From the NCBI RefSeq assembly GCF_000381765.1, contig NZ_KB907082.1, positions 1 through 64,000 on the forward strand: a stretch of DNA of 64,000 nt. Reading direction: 5' to 3'. Source of the stretch: [Zimmermannella] faecalis ATCC 13722 (GTDB taxonomy: Bacteria; Actinomycetota; Actinomycetes; Actinomycetales; Microbacteriaceae). Shown here one piece after another: positions 33,795 through 41,559 of the stretch. The notes beneath the pieces were generated by a model. It was not told where the DNA came from. It saw only the letters and a list, made by a program, of their open reading frames with translations, and made no database searches. Position numbers and translations under genes: made by a program. The number at the start of each line of letters is the position of its first letter. Positions within the stretch are counted from its first letter, which is position 1.

Positions 33795-34757
33795 TTAGCG
33801 GGCGTCGTTCGTGTTGCGGATGCTGTTGACCAGCACCGAGACGAAGGCGAACAGCACGCCCGCGACCGGCCAGATAATCCAGCTGCGCCCCCAGGCATCC
33901 CAGCCGAAGCTCCACACGAGGAACACCGCGACGGTGAGGAGCCAGTAGGGCCCCGCGATTCGACCGATGATGCTGTTCGAGCGCTCCTGCTCGGGGCTGA
34001 CCGGCGCAAACTCCCCGGCACCGAGCAGGCGGTCGAGCGAGGCACGGTGCACACCGGCGTGCACGAGCAGCGGCACACCCAACGCGACGCCGACGAACAC
34101 GGTGGCCGCGCTGTAGCTCTCAACCCCGAGGCCCGAGAGAATCGGCGTCGCCGCAACCCCGAGAATGATCAGGATGACGCCCGCGGCAATCTGGAGGGCG
34201 AACCCGAGCTGGCCCCCATCGCGGCGGTGTTGCAGCTCGCGCTCGTAGTCGTCCGCGATCCGCACGCGCTTTTTCTCGAGCTCGCGAAATCGGTTCCCCG
34301 TAAACCCGCCGAGGATGAAGAAGCCGACGGCGACCGCGACAGTCACAAGGAAGATGCCGCCCGTGAGCCCGTCGGGCGCGAGGTCGCCCTCGTTCAGCAG
34401 GATCGTCGCGATGAGTCCGAGCATGATCACGACGATGCCGCCGCCGATCAGGAGCGCCATCGTCGTTCGGTCGCCGAGGAATCGCTCCCCGGCCTCGCGG
34501 CTCACGAACAGCGATTCGTCTGGGTCGTCGGCGCGATCGACCTGCTCCCGAATGCCGAGGTCGTCGGCGAGGTCGTCGAGGTTGCCAAACTGCGAGATCA
34601 CGCGGCCGACGGCCTCGTGCTCGCTCACACCTTCGGCGAGGAGCTCCTGGTAGCGATCGAGACTCATCTGCTCGAGCTCGCCCCGGGCCCGCATCACCTC
34701 AGCAGTGCGCGGCAGTCCTCGGAACATGTGGTCGAGGTAGGTGGTGATGGCGTCCAT
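33795..34757 (-). CDS. Permease-prefix (DUF1700-like) membrane protein
   Basis: The 320-residue protein has a soluble helical N-terminus (TYLDHMFRGLPRTAEV, VISQFGNLDDLADDLG) of the HAAS/permease-prefix type and about six transmembrane segments. Such proteins typically pair with PadR regulators; here the PadR gene ends two bases before this start. A role in membrane stress or regulation is plausible, and the biochemical function is unknown. Confidence 0.83.
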   Translation of the reverse strand: MDAITTYLDHMFRGLPRTAEVMRARGELEQMSLDRYQELLAEGVSEHEAVGRVISQFGNLDDLADDLGIREQVDRADDPDESLFVSREAGERFLGDRTTMALLIGGGIVVIMLGLIATILLNEGDLAPDGLTGGIFLVTVAVAVGFFILGGFTGNRFRELEKKRVRIADDYERELQHRRDGGQLGFALQIAAGVILIILGVAATPILSGLGVESYSAATVFVGVALGVPLLVHAGVHRASLDRLLGAGEFAPVSPEQERSNSIIGRIAGPYWLLTVAVFLVWSFGWDAWGRSWIIWPVAGVLFAFVSVLVNSIRNTNDAR

Positions 34758-34759
34758 GA

Positions 34760-35122
34760 TTAGGCTCCCTGTTCCTGTGTGGACATGCGGTCATGCGGCA
34801 GGTCGTGAATGAAGCGGCGAATGAGGTCGACGGTGCGGTACCACTCGTCAACCTTCGCGCGGTAGTGGGCGACGCCCGCGTCGGTGAGGCGGTAGTAGGT
34901 GCGCGCCCGGCCGTGGGTCTGCCCACCTTTGAACGACGTGATGAGTTCGTTCTTCTCGAGTCGGCGCAGCGCCGAGTAGAGCGTGGTTTCTTTCAGCTCG
35001 TACTCCCCCTGCGCGAGCAGCTCGATGCGACGCGAGATCGCGTACCCGTACGACGGCTCTTCGAGCAGTGCCTCAAGCACGAGCACGTCGACGTAGCCGC
35101 GAATAACATCTGCGCTGATCAT
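34760..35122 (-). CDS. PadR-family transcriptional regulator
   Basis: The 120-residue protein has a winged helix (VLEALLEEPSYGYAISRRIE, TLYSALRRLEKNELI, GRARTYYRLTDAG) followed by a short dimerisation helix. It has an AGGAG ribosome site. It precedes and probably represses its own operon with the membrane protein: a spaced inverted repeat lies at 35138-35173, just upstream of the start. The inducing signal is unknown. Confidence 0.92.
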   Translation of the reverse strand: MISADVIRGYVDVLVLEALLEEPSYGYAISRRIELLAQGEYELKETTLYSALRRLEKNELITSFKGGQTHGRARTYYRLTDAGVAHYRAKVDEWYRTVDLIRRFIHDLPHDRMSTQEQGA

Positions 35123-35137
35123 GCTGGCTCCTATGTC

Positions 35138-35173
35138 TGACGTAGTAGTTACCCTGTCACACGTACTACGTCA
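35138..35173. promoter_or_regulatory. Inverted repeat upstream of padR, candidate operator
   Basis: TGACGTAGTA (35138-35147) and TACTACGTCA (35164-35173) form perfect 10-bp arms separated by 16 bases. They lie 16-51 bases before the padR start, where its promoter must be, and fit an autoregulatory PadR site. Confidence 0.65.
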
Positions 35174-35282
35174 GGTCAAGTAATTCTTCAACGCCTCGCA
35201 ACTTCTCCCCGGAAACGGCAGGTGCGCCGGCGGGAACTCGTGGTCCCACCGGCGCACCGTCTTGCCTCGCGTGCCGCGCCCG

Positions 35283-36020
35283 CTATGACTCGGGGCTCGC
35301 GTCGCCGCGCTCCTCGCGGCGACGCAGCTCGTCTTGCATCTCGCCGTACGTCTTCGGCGGACCCGCCGGTGCCGTTGGCGCCGGTGTCGCAGCTTCGCCT
35401 GCCCCCTGCGCGGTCGGCGTCGGGGCCTGCCCCGACGCACCAGCCTGCGGTTCGCCCGACGGCGGCACCGCGTGGCCGAACGGATGCTGTGGCACCTGCG
35501 AGGCGTGCGCCTGACCGTCGTGCAGGTGGTTGCCCGCGGCGCCCGCGCCCCGAAGGATCTCGGCGGCCTGACGCGCGATTTCGTTCGGCACGACGAGATC
35601 GAACCGCCCCGCAGTGAGCTGCATCGCTGAGGTGAATTCGCGCTTGTTCCGCGTGAACGTGTACACGACGAGCGACCAGATCACACCGAACGCGATCGAG
35701 AGCAGGAACACCCCGACGATCACGAGGAAGTCACTGATCGGGTTGACGATCATCCACATGAGCGACATGAAGAGGCCGATCATGACGCCGGTCATGACGC
35801 CGTTCAGCGCGGCGCGGCCAGCGCTCATCCGCCCCGTCACCCGCTCGACCGAGCGCAGGTCACTGCCGACGACCGAGATCTGGTTCACCGAGAACCCCTC
35901 GTTCGCGACGAGCGCGTCGACGGCGGCTTTCGCCTGCTCGTACGTCGAGTACGACCCAACGGACGTGCCCTGCGGGAGGGTGGGGAACTGTGAGCCGAGG
36001 CCGACGCCGGGAGATGTCAT
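35283..36020 (-). CDS. General stress protein-like membrane protein
   Basis: A 245-residue protein. Residues 18-60 match the general-stress-protein (YflT/17M) domain (VGSYSTYEQAKAAVDALV, VVGSDLRSVERVTG); two transmembrane segments follow (about 72-120), then a Pro/Ala/Gly-rich tail. The ATG at 36020 is chosen because GATAAT (36027-36032) lies six bases upstream, as in leaderless genes. It is divergent from the MgtE-N/CBS gene, a conserved actinobacterial pairing. Confidence 0.82.
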   Translation of the reverse strand: MTSPGVGLGSQFPTLPQGTSVGSYSTYEQAKAAVDALVANEGFSVNQISVVGSDLRSVERVTGRMSAGRAALNGVMTGVMIGLFMSLMWMIVNPISDFLVIVGVFLLSIAFGVIWSLVVYTFTRNKREFTSAMQLTAGRFDLVVPNEIARQAAEILRGAGAAGNHLHDGQAHASQVPQHPFGHAVPPSGEPQAGASGQAPTPTAQGAGEAATPAPTAPAGPPKTYGEMQDELRRREERGDASPES

Positions 36021-36026
36021 ACCCGA

Positions 36027-36072
36027 ATTATCGCGCCTCACCAGGTTAAGTTGCTGAGGGCGGCACTACGAT
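36027..36072. promoter_or_regulatory. Divergent leaderless-type promoters, stress-protein and MgtE-N genes
   Basis: GATAAT on the minus strand (36027-36032) is six bases before the ATG at 36020; TACGAT on the plus strand (36067-36072) is seven bases before the GTG at 36080. The two start codons are only 59 bases apart. Confidence 0.55.
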
Positions 36073-36079
36073 TGGGCGA

Positions 36080-37459
36080 GTGAGTGCTTCGAAGGTTTTT
36101 GTTGCTCGCCTGGCCAATACTTCGGTGTTCGATCCGAATGGTGACCGGGTGGGCCGACTTCGCGATGTCATCGTGAACTACCGTTCGGAGCACGCCCCGC
36201 ACGTCAATGGGTTGCTCGTCGAGCAGTCGGGCTCGCGCCGTCTCGTGTTTGTGCCGATGCAGCACGTCGTCGCGATCGGCTCGGCGCAGCTCATCGTCGA
36301 GTGGGATGAGATCGATCAGCGCACGTTCGAGCAGCGCGGCGAAGAGGTGCGCGTGCTCTCCGACCTGCTCGACCGCACGGGCGTGCTCGCGGACAAGCGC
36401 GTGCGCGCGACGATCGAAGACGTCGCGATCGAGGAGGACGACGCGGGCGACTGGTCGATCGGTGAGCTCTACCTGCGGCTCCCCCGCACCTCAAAGTTCA
36501 CGTTCGGGAAGGCGCCGACGCGCCGCGCGACCTGGGACGAGCTCGAGCTCGACCTCGAGCCGGGCGAGGGCGCGCAGGCGACACAGTTTCTCACCGCGCA
36601 CTCCGAAATGGAACCGAGCGACCTCGCGGATGCGCTGCTTGAGCTCCCGGAGGATCGTCGCCTCGCAGTGGTCGAAGAGATGCCCGACGAGCGCCTCGCC
36701 GACGTGCTCGAGGAAATGCACGAAGACGATCAGCTCGTGATCATTGAGCACTTCCCGCAGGAACGCGCGGCTGACGTGCTCGACCAGATGCAGCCCGACG
36801 ACGCGGCCGACCTCATCGGTCGCCTCGACTCCGCGAAGTCGGCGGCCCTGCTCGAACTCATGGAGCCCGAAGAGGCCGAGGACGTGCGGATGCTCCTCGA
36901 GTTCGAGCCGAACACGGCGGGTGGCCTCATGACGACCGACCCGATCATCGTGTCGGCCGACGCGACGATCGCCGAGGCGCTCGTGCTCATTCGCCGCGCC
37001 GAAATCGCGCCCGCGCTCGCCACCGCCGTCTTCGTTACTGCCTCGCCGTACGAACCGCCGACCGGACGCTATCTCGGGCTCGTGCACTTCCAGCGGCTAT
37101 TGCGCTACCCGCCGCACGAGCGCGTCGGTTCGATCCTCGACAACCGTGTCGAACCCGCGCACACGTCGACCCGAGACATCGATGTCGTGCGCTCACTCGC
37201 CCGCTACGACCTCGTGATTCTGCCCGTCGTTGACGACGATGACCGCCTCGTCGGTGTCATCACGGTCGATGACGTGCTCGACCACATCCTGCCCGACGAC
37301 TGGCGCGCATCCGCCGCCGCCGACGAGCAGCGCGAGGTGGGGCCGATCACGTCGGCAATCACCCTGCCGACCCACCAGACGAATCCGACCCCGGTCGCCA
37401 CCGAGGTGCGCAAGCGCCACGGCGGCACCGGCCGACCGCCGGGAGGTGACCGTGGCTGA
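36080..37459 (+). CDS. MgtE N-domain/CBS protein without the transport domain
   Basis: A 459-residue soluble protein. Residues 1-85 look like a PRC-barrel domain (DPNGDRVGRLRDVIV). An MgtE-N superhelix follows (about 170-280: LADALLELPEDRRLAVVEEM, EHFPQERAADVLDQM) and then a CBS pair (285-420). The MgtE membrane channel domain is absent. It may sense nucleotides or magnesium and act with the membrane protein encoded next, which starts eight bases inside this gene's end (GTG at 37452). The GTG start fits a leaderless transcript. Confidence 0.88.
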   Translation: MSASKVFVARLANTSVFDPNGDRVGRLRDVIVNYRSEHAPHVNGLLVEQSGSRRLVFVPMQHVVAIGSAQLIVEWDEIDQRTFEQRGEEVRVLSDLLDRTGVLADKRVRATIEDVAIEEDDAGDWSIGELYLRLPRTSKFTFGKAPTRRATWDELELDLEPGEGAQATQFLTAHSEMEPSDLADALLELPEDRRLAVVEEMPDERLADVLEEMHEDDQLVIIEHFPQERAADVLDQMQPDDAADLIGRLDSAKSAALLELMEPEEAEDVRMLLEFEPNTAGGLMTTDPIIVSADATIAEALVLIRRAEIAPALATAVFVTASPYEPPTGRYLGLVHFQRLLRYPPHERVGSILDNRVEPAHTSTRDIDVVRSLARYDLVILPVVDDDDRLVGVITVDDVLDHILPDDWRASAAADEQREVGPITSAITLPTHQTNPTPVATEVRKRHGGTGRPPGGDRG

Positions 37460-38090
37460 AATCGACCGGAATGACGCGCTCCTGAGTCTTCCCAAGAGCG
37501 AGAAACCGTCGCGTCGCCGCTCCCCGAAGTCGAAGTCGCCGCGCGATCGCGGCGAGGCGAAAGACCAGCGGCAGGGCGACCTGCTCGGCCGAGTCATGGA
37601 AGCGATCGCCCGAGGGATGGGAACGCCCGCGTTCCTCATCATTCTCACGGTGTTCGTGGGCGCCTGGATTTCCTGGAACTCGCTCGCTCCTGAGGCCTGG
37701 CGCTTCGACTCGGCGGCGCTCGGCTTCATCGCCCTCACGCTCGCGCTCTCTCTGCAGGCCTCGTACGCGGCCCCCATGCTGCTGCTCGCACAGAACCGGC
37801 AGGATGACCGCGACCGCGTGCAGATCGAGCAGGACCGCCAGCGTGCCGAGCGCAACACCGCGGACCTCGAGTACCTGACCCGCGAGGTGGTCGCGCTTCG
37901 GATGCTCGTGAACGAGCTCGCGTCGAAGGACTTCATTCGCGCCGAGATTCGTGCACTGCTCGAAGACATCGAGGAGCTCGGTGACGTCGATGACATCGTC
38001 GAGCCGGGCGCAGGTTCCGCCAATGGGTCGGCGGCGACGGGCCGCGCGGCGACCGCGCCCGGCACCCGACCGTCGCCGCGTGATGACTAA
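37452..38090 (+). CDS. DUF1003 membrane protein
   Basis: The 212-residue protein has a basic N-terminus, two hydrophobic segments (about 60-80 and 92-115) and a helical tail. LIILTVFVGAWISWNSLAP and LSLQASYAAPMLLLAQNRQ are diagnostic of DUF1003. The start is GTG at 37452, five bases after GGGAGG and inside the end of the MgtE-N/CBS gene. It overlaps the next gene by eight bases too, so the three are one translationally linked operon. Confidence 0.88.
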   Translation: MAEIDRNDALLSLPKSEKPSRRRSPKSKSPRDRGEAKDQRQGDLLGRVMEAIARGMGTPAFLIILTVFVGAWISWNSLAPEAWRFDSAALGFIALTLALSLQASYAAPMLLLAQNRQDDRDRVQIEQDRQRAERNTADLEYLTREVVALRMLVNELASKDFIRAEIRALLEDIEELGDVDDIVEPGAGSANGSAATGRAATAPGTRPSPRDD

Positions 38091-39219
38091 CCAAGCCTCC
38101 GAGACCGACCGGGTCGCGCGCATCCGTGCCGCGCTCGGCGAGGTCATCGATCCCGAACTGCGTCGGCCGCTCACCGAGCTCGACATGATTGGCGAGGTCA
38201 CCGCCCCCGTCGGCGGCACCGCGACCGTCGAGCTGCGGCTCACGATCGTCGGTTGTCCCGCGGCAAGCCGCATCGAGCGCGAGGCTCGCGAGGCGATCGA
38301 GGGCGCGCTCGGCGACGAGCCGTACGACCTCAGCGTCGGCGTCATGACCCGCGAGCAGCGGGATGCGCTCACCCAGCGCCTGCGCGGCTCGCGACCCAAG
38401 ACGCATCCGTTCGGCCCCGAGTCACTCACCCGCGTCATCGCCGTGACGAGTGGTAAGGGCGGCGTCGGCAAGTCGACGGTGACGGCAAACCTCGCGGCGG
38501 CGATGGCGGCCGACGGGCTCGCGGTCGGCGTCGTTGACGCCGACGTGTTCGGATTCTCGATTCCCGGGTTGCTCGGCATGCCCCCGGGCACCCAGCCGAC
38601 GCAGGTCGGCGAACTCATGCTGCCGCCGGTCGCGCACGACGTGAAGGCGGTCTCGATCGGGATGTTCCTTCAGAATCCCGACGAGATCGTCGCCTGGCGC
38701 GGGCCGATGCTGCACCGCACACTCGAGCAGTTCCTGCGCGACGTGTTTTTCGGAGACCTCGACGTGCTGCTGCTCGATCTACCGCCAGGCACGGGCGACG
38801 TCGCGATCTCGCTCGGGCAGCTACTGCCCGGCAGCGAGGTGCTCGTCGTCACGACCCCGCAGCCCGCCGCGGCCGAGGTCGCGTGGCGGTCGGGGGCACT
38901 TGCGACCAAGACTGGGCAGCGGGTCGTCGGCGTCATCGAGACGCTCTCGCCGGCAGTCGGCCCCGACGGCGCGACGCTCGACCTGTTTGGTTCGGGCGGC
39001 GGCGAGCAGGTTGCCGAGCGGCTCCACGCGCCCCTCCTCGCGCAGGTGCCGATCTCGGGCGCGCTGCGTGCCGACGGTGACGCCGGCACCCCCGTCGTGC
39101 TCGCGCATCCCGACGATGCCGCCGCGATCGCCCTGCGCGATGCGGCACGAGCCCTGTCGCGGCGACCCCGCGGCCTCGCGGGTCGGTCACTCGGCCTTCG
39201 CCCCACATCCGCGAACTGA
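38083..39219 (+). CDS. mrp: Mrp/ApbC-family iron-sulfur carrier ATPase
   Basis: A 378-residue P-loop ATPase. An N-terminal MIP18 domain (EVIDPELRRPLTELDM) precedes the ParA/MinD-like part with GKGGVGKST, VDADVFGFSIPGLLG, WRGPMLHRTLEQFL and LLDLPPGTGDV. Such proteins deliver Fe-S clusters. The CxxC usual in enterobacterial members is absent (ETLSPAVGPDGAT), as I recall for other actinobacterial Mrp proteins. Its stop codon lies partly in a 22-bp-stem hairpin. Confidence 0.92.
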   Translation: MTNQASETDRVARIRAALGEVIDPELRRPLTELDMIGEVTAPVGGTATVELRLTIVGCPAASRIEREAREAIEGALGDEPYDLSVGVMTREQRDALTQRLRGSRPKTHPFGPESLTRVIAVTSGKGGVGKSTVTANLAAAMAADGLAVGVVDADVFGFSIPGLLGMPPGTQPTQVGELMLPPVAHDVKAVSIGMFLQNPDEIVAWRGPMLHRTLEQFLRDVFFGDLDVLLLDLPPGTGDVAISLGQLLPGSEVLVVTTPQPAAAEVAWRSGALATKTGQRVVGVIETLSPAVGPDGATLDLFGSGGGEQVAERLHAPLLAQVPISGALRADGDAGTPVVLAHPDDAAAIALRDAARALSRRPRGLAGRSLGLRPTSAN

Positions 39220-39264
39220 CGGCAATTCGCGGCATTTCCGCTGGAAATGCCGCGAATTGCCGTC
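39218..39264. terminator. Perfect 22-bp-stem hairpin between mrp and tatB
   Basis: Arms 39218-39239 (GACGGCAATTCGCGGC and TTTCC at the tip) and 39243-39264 pair perfectly around a 3-base loop (GCT). It lies between converging genes and includes the last bases of the mrp stop codon. No T run follows on either strand, so a terminator role is by position. It resembles the 64-bp palindromes in architecture but not in sequence. Confidence 0.6.
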
Positions 39265-39312
39265 GGCTCGTGATGGAGTCCGCGACGATCTTCGCCCGGA
39301 TGCCCGCCGCGG

Positions 39313-39732
39313 CTAGGTCGCTTCGTTATCGAAGGGCGCCTGGCCGGGCACGAGTTGCTCGGCCCCCGCGGAGCCCGTCATCGAGTTCGCCCAGGCCGGT
39401 TTGGAGTCGGTCGCCGGCTCCCCTGACTTCGTGGCGCCCGCAACCGCGGTCGCCGTCGCGCCGCCCACGGCGGCCGTGCCGGCGTCGTTCCAGGCGTCGC
39501 GCACGATACGGCGCGGGTCGTACTGGCGCGGGTCGAGCTTGCGCCAGTCTTCCTTGGTGAAGTCCTCACCGAGCTCGCTCGACACGCGTTCCTTCGTGTC
39601 ATCGACCCAGTGACGGGCGCGCTTGACGAGGCCGGCGGCGCTCTCGGCAATCTTCGGCAGGCGGTCGGGGCCGAAAATGAACATGGCGATGATCCCGATC
39701 ACGAGAATCTTCTCGAAAGTCAGTCCGCCCAT
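39313..39732 (-). CDS. tatB: Sec-independent translocase TatB
   Basis: A 139-residue protein with a single N-terminal transmembrane helix and amphipathic helix (TFEKILVIGIIAMFIFGPDRLPK), a helical region and a disordered Ala/Gly tail. The FGPDRLP hinge is the Tat signature. TatB recruits twin-arginine precursors with TatC. tatA and tatC are not in this window. The ATG at 39732 is chosen because TACCCT (39740-39745) lies seven bases upstream. Confidence 0.85.
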   Translation of the reverse strand: MGGLTFEKILVIGIIAMFIFGPDRLPKIAESAAGLVKRARHWVDDTKERVSSELGEDFTKEDWRKLDPRQYDPRRIVRDAWNDAGTAAVGGATATAVAGATKSGEPATDSKPAWANSMTGSAGAEQLVPGQAPFDNEAT

Positions 39733-39739
39733 ACGCTTC

Positions 39740-39749
39740 AGGGTAGCCT
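39740..39749. promoter_or_regulatory. Overlapping divergent -10 boxes, tatB and O-methyltransferase
   Basis: AGGGTAGCCT holds TACCCT on the minus strand (39740-39745, seven bases before the tatB ATG) and TAGCCT on the plus strand (39744-39749, six bases before the ATG at 39756). The two boxes share the TA at 39744-39745, and only 23 bases separate the start codons. Confidence 0.6.
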
Positions 39750-39755
39750 GGTGCA

Positions 39756-40391
39756 ATGGCCGAATTCGAACTGGCGAGGCGCTATCTCGACGAACAATCT
39801 GTCGAGACCAAGGCTCAGCTCGCGGCCCGACGCTACGCGCTCGCCGAGGGATTGCCGGCGCTGTCGCCGACGCTCTCGAGCCACCTCGCGTTTCTCGCCG
39901 CGGCGACGAGCGCGTCGCAGATCATGCAGATCGGCACGACCGCGGGCCAGTCAAGCTGCGCGTTCCACCGCGGCGCCCCCGAGGCGACGGTCACGTCAAT
40001 CGACGACGACGCCGAGCGGCTCGATCAGGAGCGGCGAGCCCTCCTCCAGGCGGGCCACGCCCCCGCGTGGATCCGCAATATCAGCGGCGACCCGCGCATC
40101 GTGCTTCCCCGCATGAGCGAGTCGAGCTACGACCTCGTGCTCATCGCGAGCAACCTCGAACACATCGCGGCGCACCTGCAGCACGCGCTGCGCGTCATCC
40201 GCCCCGGCGGCAGCATCATCGCCCTCGACGCACTCAACTCTGGCCGTGTCGCCGACCCCGCGCGGCGCGACCCCGTCACCAACTCGCTGCGCGCGCTCAT
40301 CCGCGAGTTCGAACGGCAGCCCGACCTCGTCTGCTCGGTGCTCCCGCTCGACGGCGGCGTGCTCCAGCTCACCACGCCGGCCCGCCGCTAA
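39756..40391 (+). CDS. SAM-dependent O-methyltransferase-like protein
   Basis: A 211-residue protein with a Rossmann-type methyltransferase fold of the catechol-O-methyltransferase-like family (methyltransf-3). Visible marks are MQIGTTAGQSSCAF for SAM binding, SIDDDAERLDQERRAL, YDLVLIASN and LRVIRPGGSIIALD. The order tatB-methyltransferase recalls Rv1224-Rv1220c (from memory). Its substrate is unknown. Confidence 0.8.
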   Translation: MAEFELARRYLDEQSVETKAQLAARRYALAEGLPALSPTLSSHLAFLAAATSASQIMQIGTTAGQSSCAFHRGAPEATVTSIDDDAERLDQERRALLQAGHAPAWIRNISGDPRIVLPRMSESSYDLVLIASNLEHIAAHLQHALRVIRPGGSIIALDALNSGRVADPARRDPVTNSLRALIREFERQPDLVCSVLPLDGGVLQLTTPARR

Positions 40392-40432
40392 GACCCCGCC
40401 GCTCGGGCCCCGACGCTACGGCGGAAAACGGG

Positions 40433-40465
40433 GCGGGGCGCGCATCGCTCGGATACGCGCCCCGC
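40433..40465. terminator. Hairpin between methyltransferase and DUF3117 genes
   Basis: GCGGGGCGCG (40433-40442) and CGCGCCCCGC (40456-40465) pair perfectly around a 13-base loop in a convergent gap. There is no T run. Confidence 0.6.
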
Positions 40466-40483
40466 GAGGTTGCCCCAACTGCG

Positions 40484-40654
40484 CTAGTTCGAGACGGCGC
40501 CCGAAAGCGCCGCAGCAAGCTCCTTGGCCTCGTCATCGTTCACCGACACCACGAGTCGTCCGCCACCCTCGAGGGGCACCCGCACGATGATCAGTCGACC
40601 CTCACGAACCGCTTCCATGGGTCCGTCGCCAGTACGCGGCTTCATTGCAGCCAT
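40484..40654 (-). CDS. DUF3117 small protein
   Basis: A 56-residue protein matching DUF3117, with MKPRTGDGPMEAVREGR and VPLEGGGRLVVS as its core. The family is small and confined to actinobacteria (Rv1211 in M. tuberculosis, from memory). The ATG at 40654 follows AGAGGA; the frame continues upstream without support. Function is not established. Confidence 0.9.
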   Translation of the reverse strand: MAAMKPRTGDGPMEAVREGRLIIVRVPLEGGGRLVVSVNDDEAKELAAALSGAVSN

Positions 40655-40886
40655 GAGTCCTCTGCCTTCCGTAGATGTAAGAACGCTGTCCATTATCTCA
40701 CTTCCCAGCAATGGCGCGGATGCGGCCGTCATAATCCCCCGCAAAACCATGCGATGGAATGATTTTGCTCGCGTGCGGGTTGCATCAAGTGGCAGGCGAT
40801 AGTCTCGGTGAGGTCGCGTGAACGGCAAGTGTTTCCGACGGCCCACGTGACAACCGCGTCTCGCGAACTACGAAAGGAATTGCCTC

Positions 40887-41480
40887 ATGGCTGAGTTCAC
40901 CCTTCCCGATCTTCCTTACGACTACAGCGCGCTGGAGCCGCACATCTCGGGTCGCATCATGGAGCTGCACCACGACAAGCACCACGCGACCTACGTCAAG
41001 GGCGCGAACACCGCCCTTGAGCAGCTCGCGGATGCCCGTGACAAGGGCGACTTCGCGAACATCAACAAGCTTGAGAAGGACCTCGCGTTCAACGTCGGTG
41101 GCGTGAACAACCACTCGATCTTCTGGACGAACCTCACCCCCGACTACGCCGAGCCGACCGGCTCGATCAAGGAGCTCCTCGACAACGAGTTCGGTGGCCT
41201 CGAGAAGTTCCAGGCGCAGTTCACCGCCGCTGCCCTCGGCATCCAGGGCTCCGGCTGGGCCGTGCTCGGCCGTGACGACGCGACCGGCAACGTCTCGACG
41301 TTCCAGCTCTACGACCAGCAGGGCAACGTGCCCTTCGGCGTGACGCCGCTGCTCATGCTCGACATGTGGGAGCACGCGTTCTACCTCGACTACGTCAACG
41401 TGAAGCCCGACTACGTCAAGGCGTTCTGGAACATCGTCAACTGGGCGAACGTCGCCGAGCGTCTCGACGCCGCGAAGTAA
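40887..41480 (+). CDS. sodA: Mn/Fe superoxide dismutase
   Basis: A 197-residue cytosolic enzyme that converts superoxide to peroxide and oxygen. The metal ligands are in MELHHDKHHATYV (first His), NVGGVNNHSIFW (second His) and DMWEHAFYLDY (Asp and His). Pattern residues suggest manganese, but metal choice cannot be decided here. A GAAAGGA site precedes the ATG. A TAGTCT box at 40800-40805 is a likely -10, giving a leader of about 75 bases. Its codons are strongly biased to the preferred C/G-ending forms, as in highly expressed genes. Confidence 0.96.
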   Translation: MAEFTLPDLPYDYSALEPHISGRIMELHHDKHHATYVKGANTALEQLADARDKGDFANINKLEKDLAFNVGGVNNHSIFWTNLTPDYAEPTGSIKELLDNEFGGLEKFQAQFTAAALGIQGSGWAVLGRDDATGNVSTFQLYDQQGNVPFGVTPLLMLDMWEHAFYLDYVNVKPDYVKAFWNIVNWANVAERLDAAK

Positions 41481-41498
41481 CCCGGTAAACAACGCGCG

Positions 41499-41545
41499 AA
41501 GGGCGGGTGGTGCGGCAGTTGCCGCGCCACCCGCCCTTTCTTGCT
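41499..41545 (+). terminator. Terminator of sodA
   Basis: An 18-bp stem (41499-41516 with 41521-41538, one wobble-type mismatch) closes a 4-base loop, and TTCTT follows. It lies 18 bases after the sodA stop codon and may also serve the opposing acyl-CoA synthetase gene. Confidence 0.85.
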
Positions 41546-41559
41546 GCAGGGCTTCCGAA

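Noticed and set aside
38083-39219. Loss of the Mrp CxxC motif as a novelty
   Set aside because: As I recall, actinobacterial Mrp proteins generally lack this motif, so it is ordinary for the lineage.
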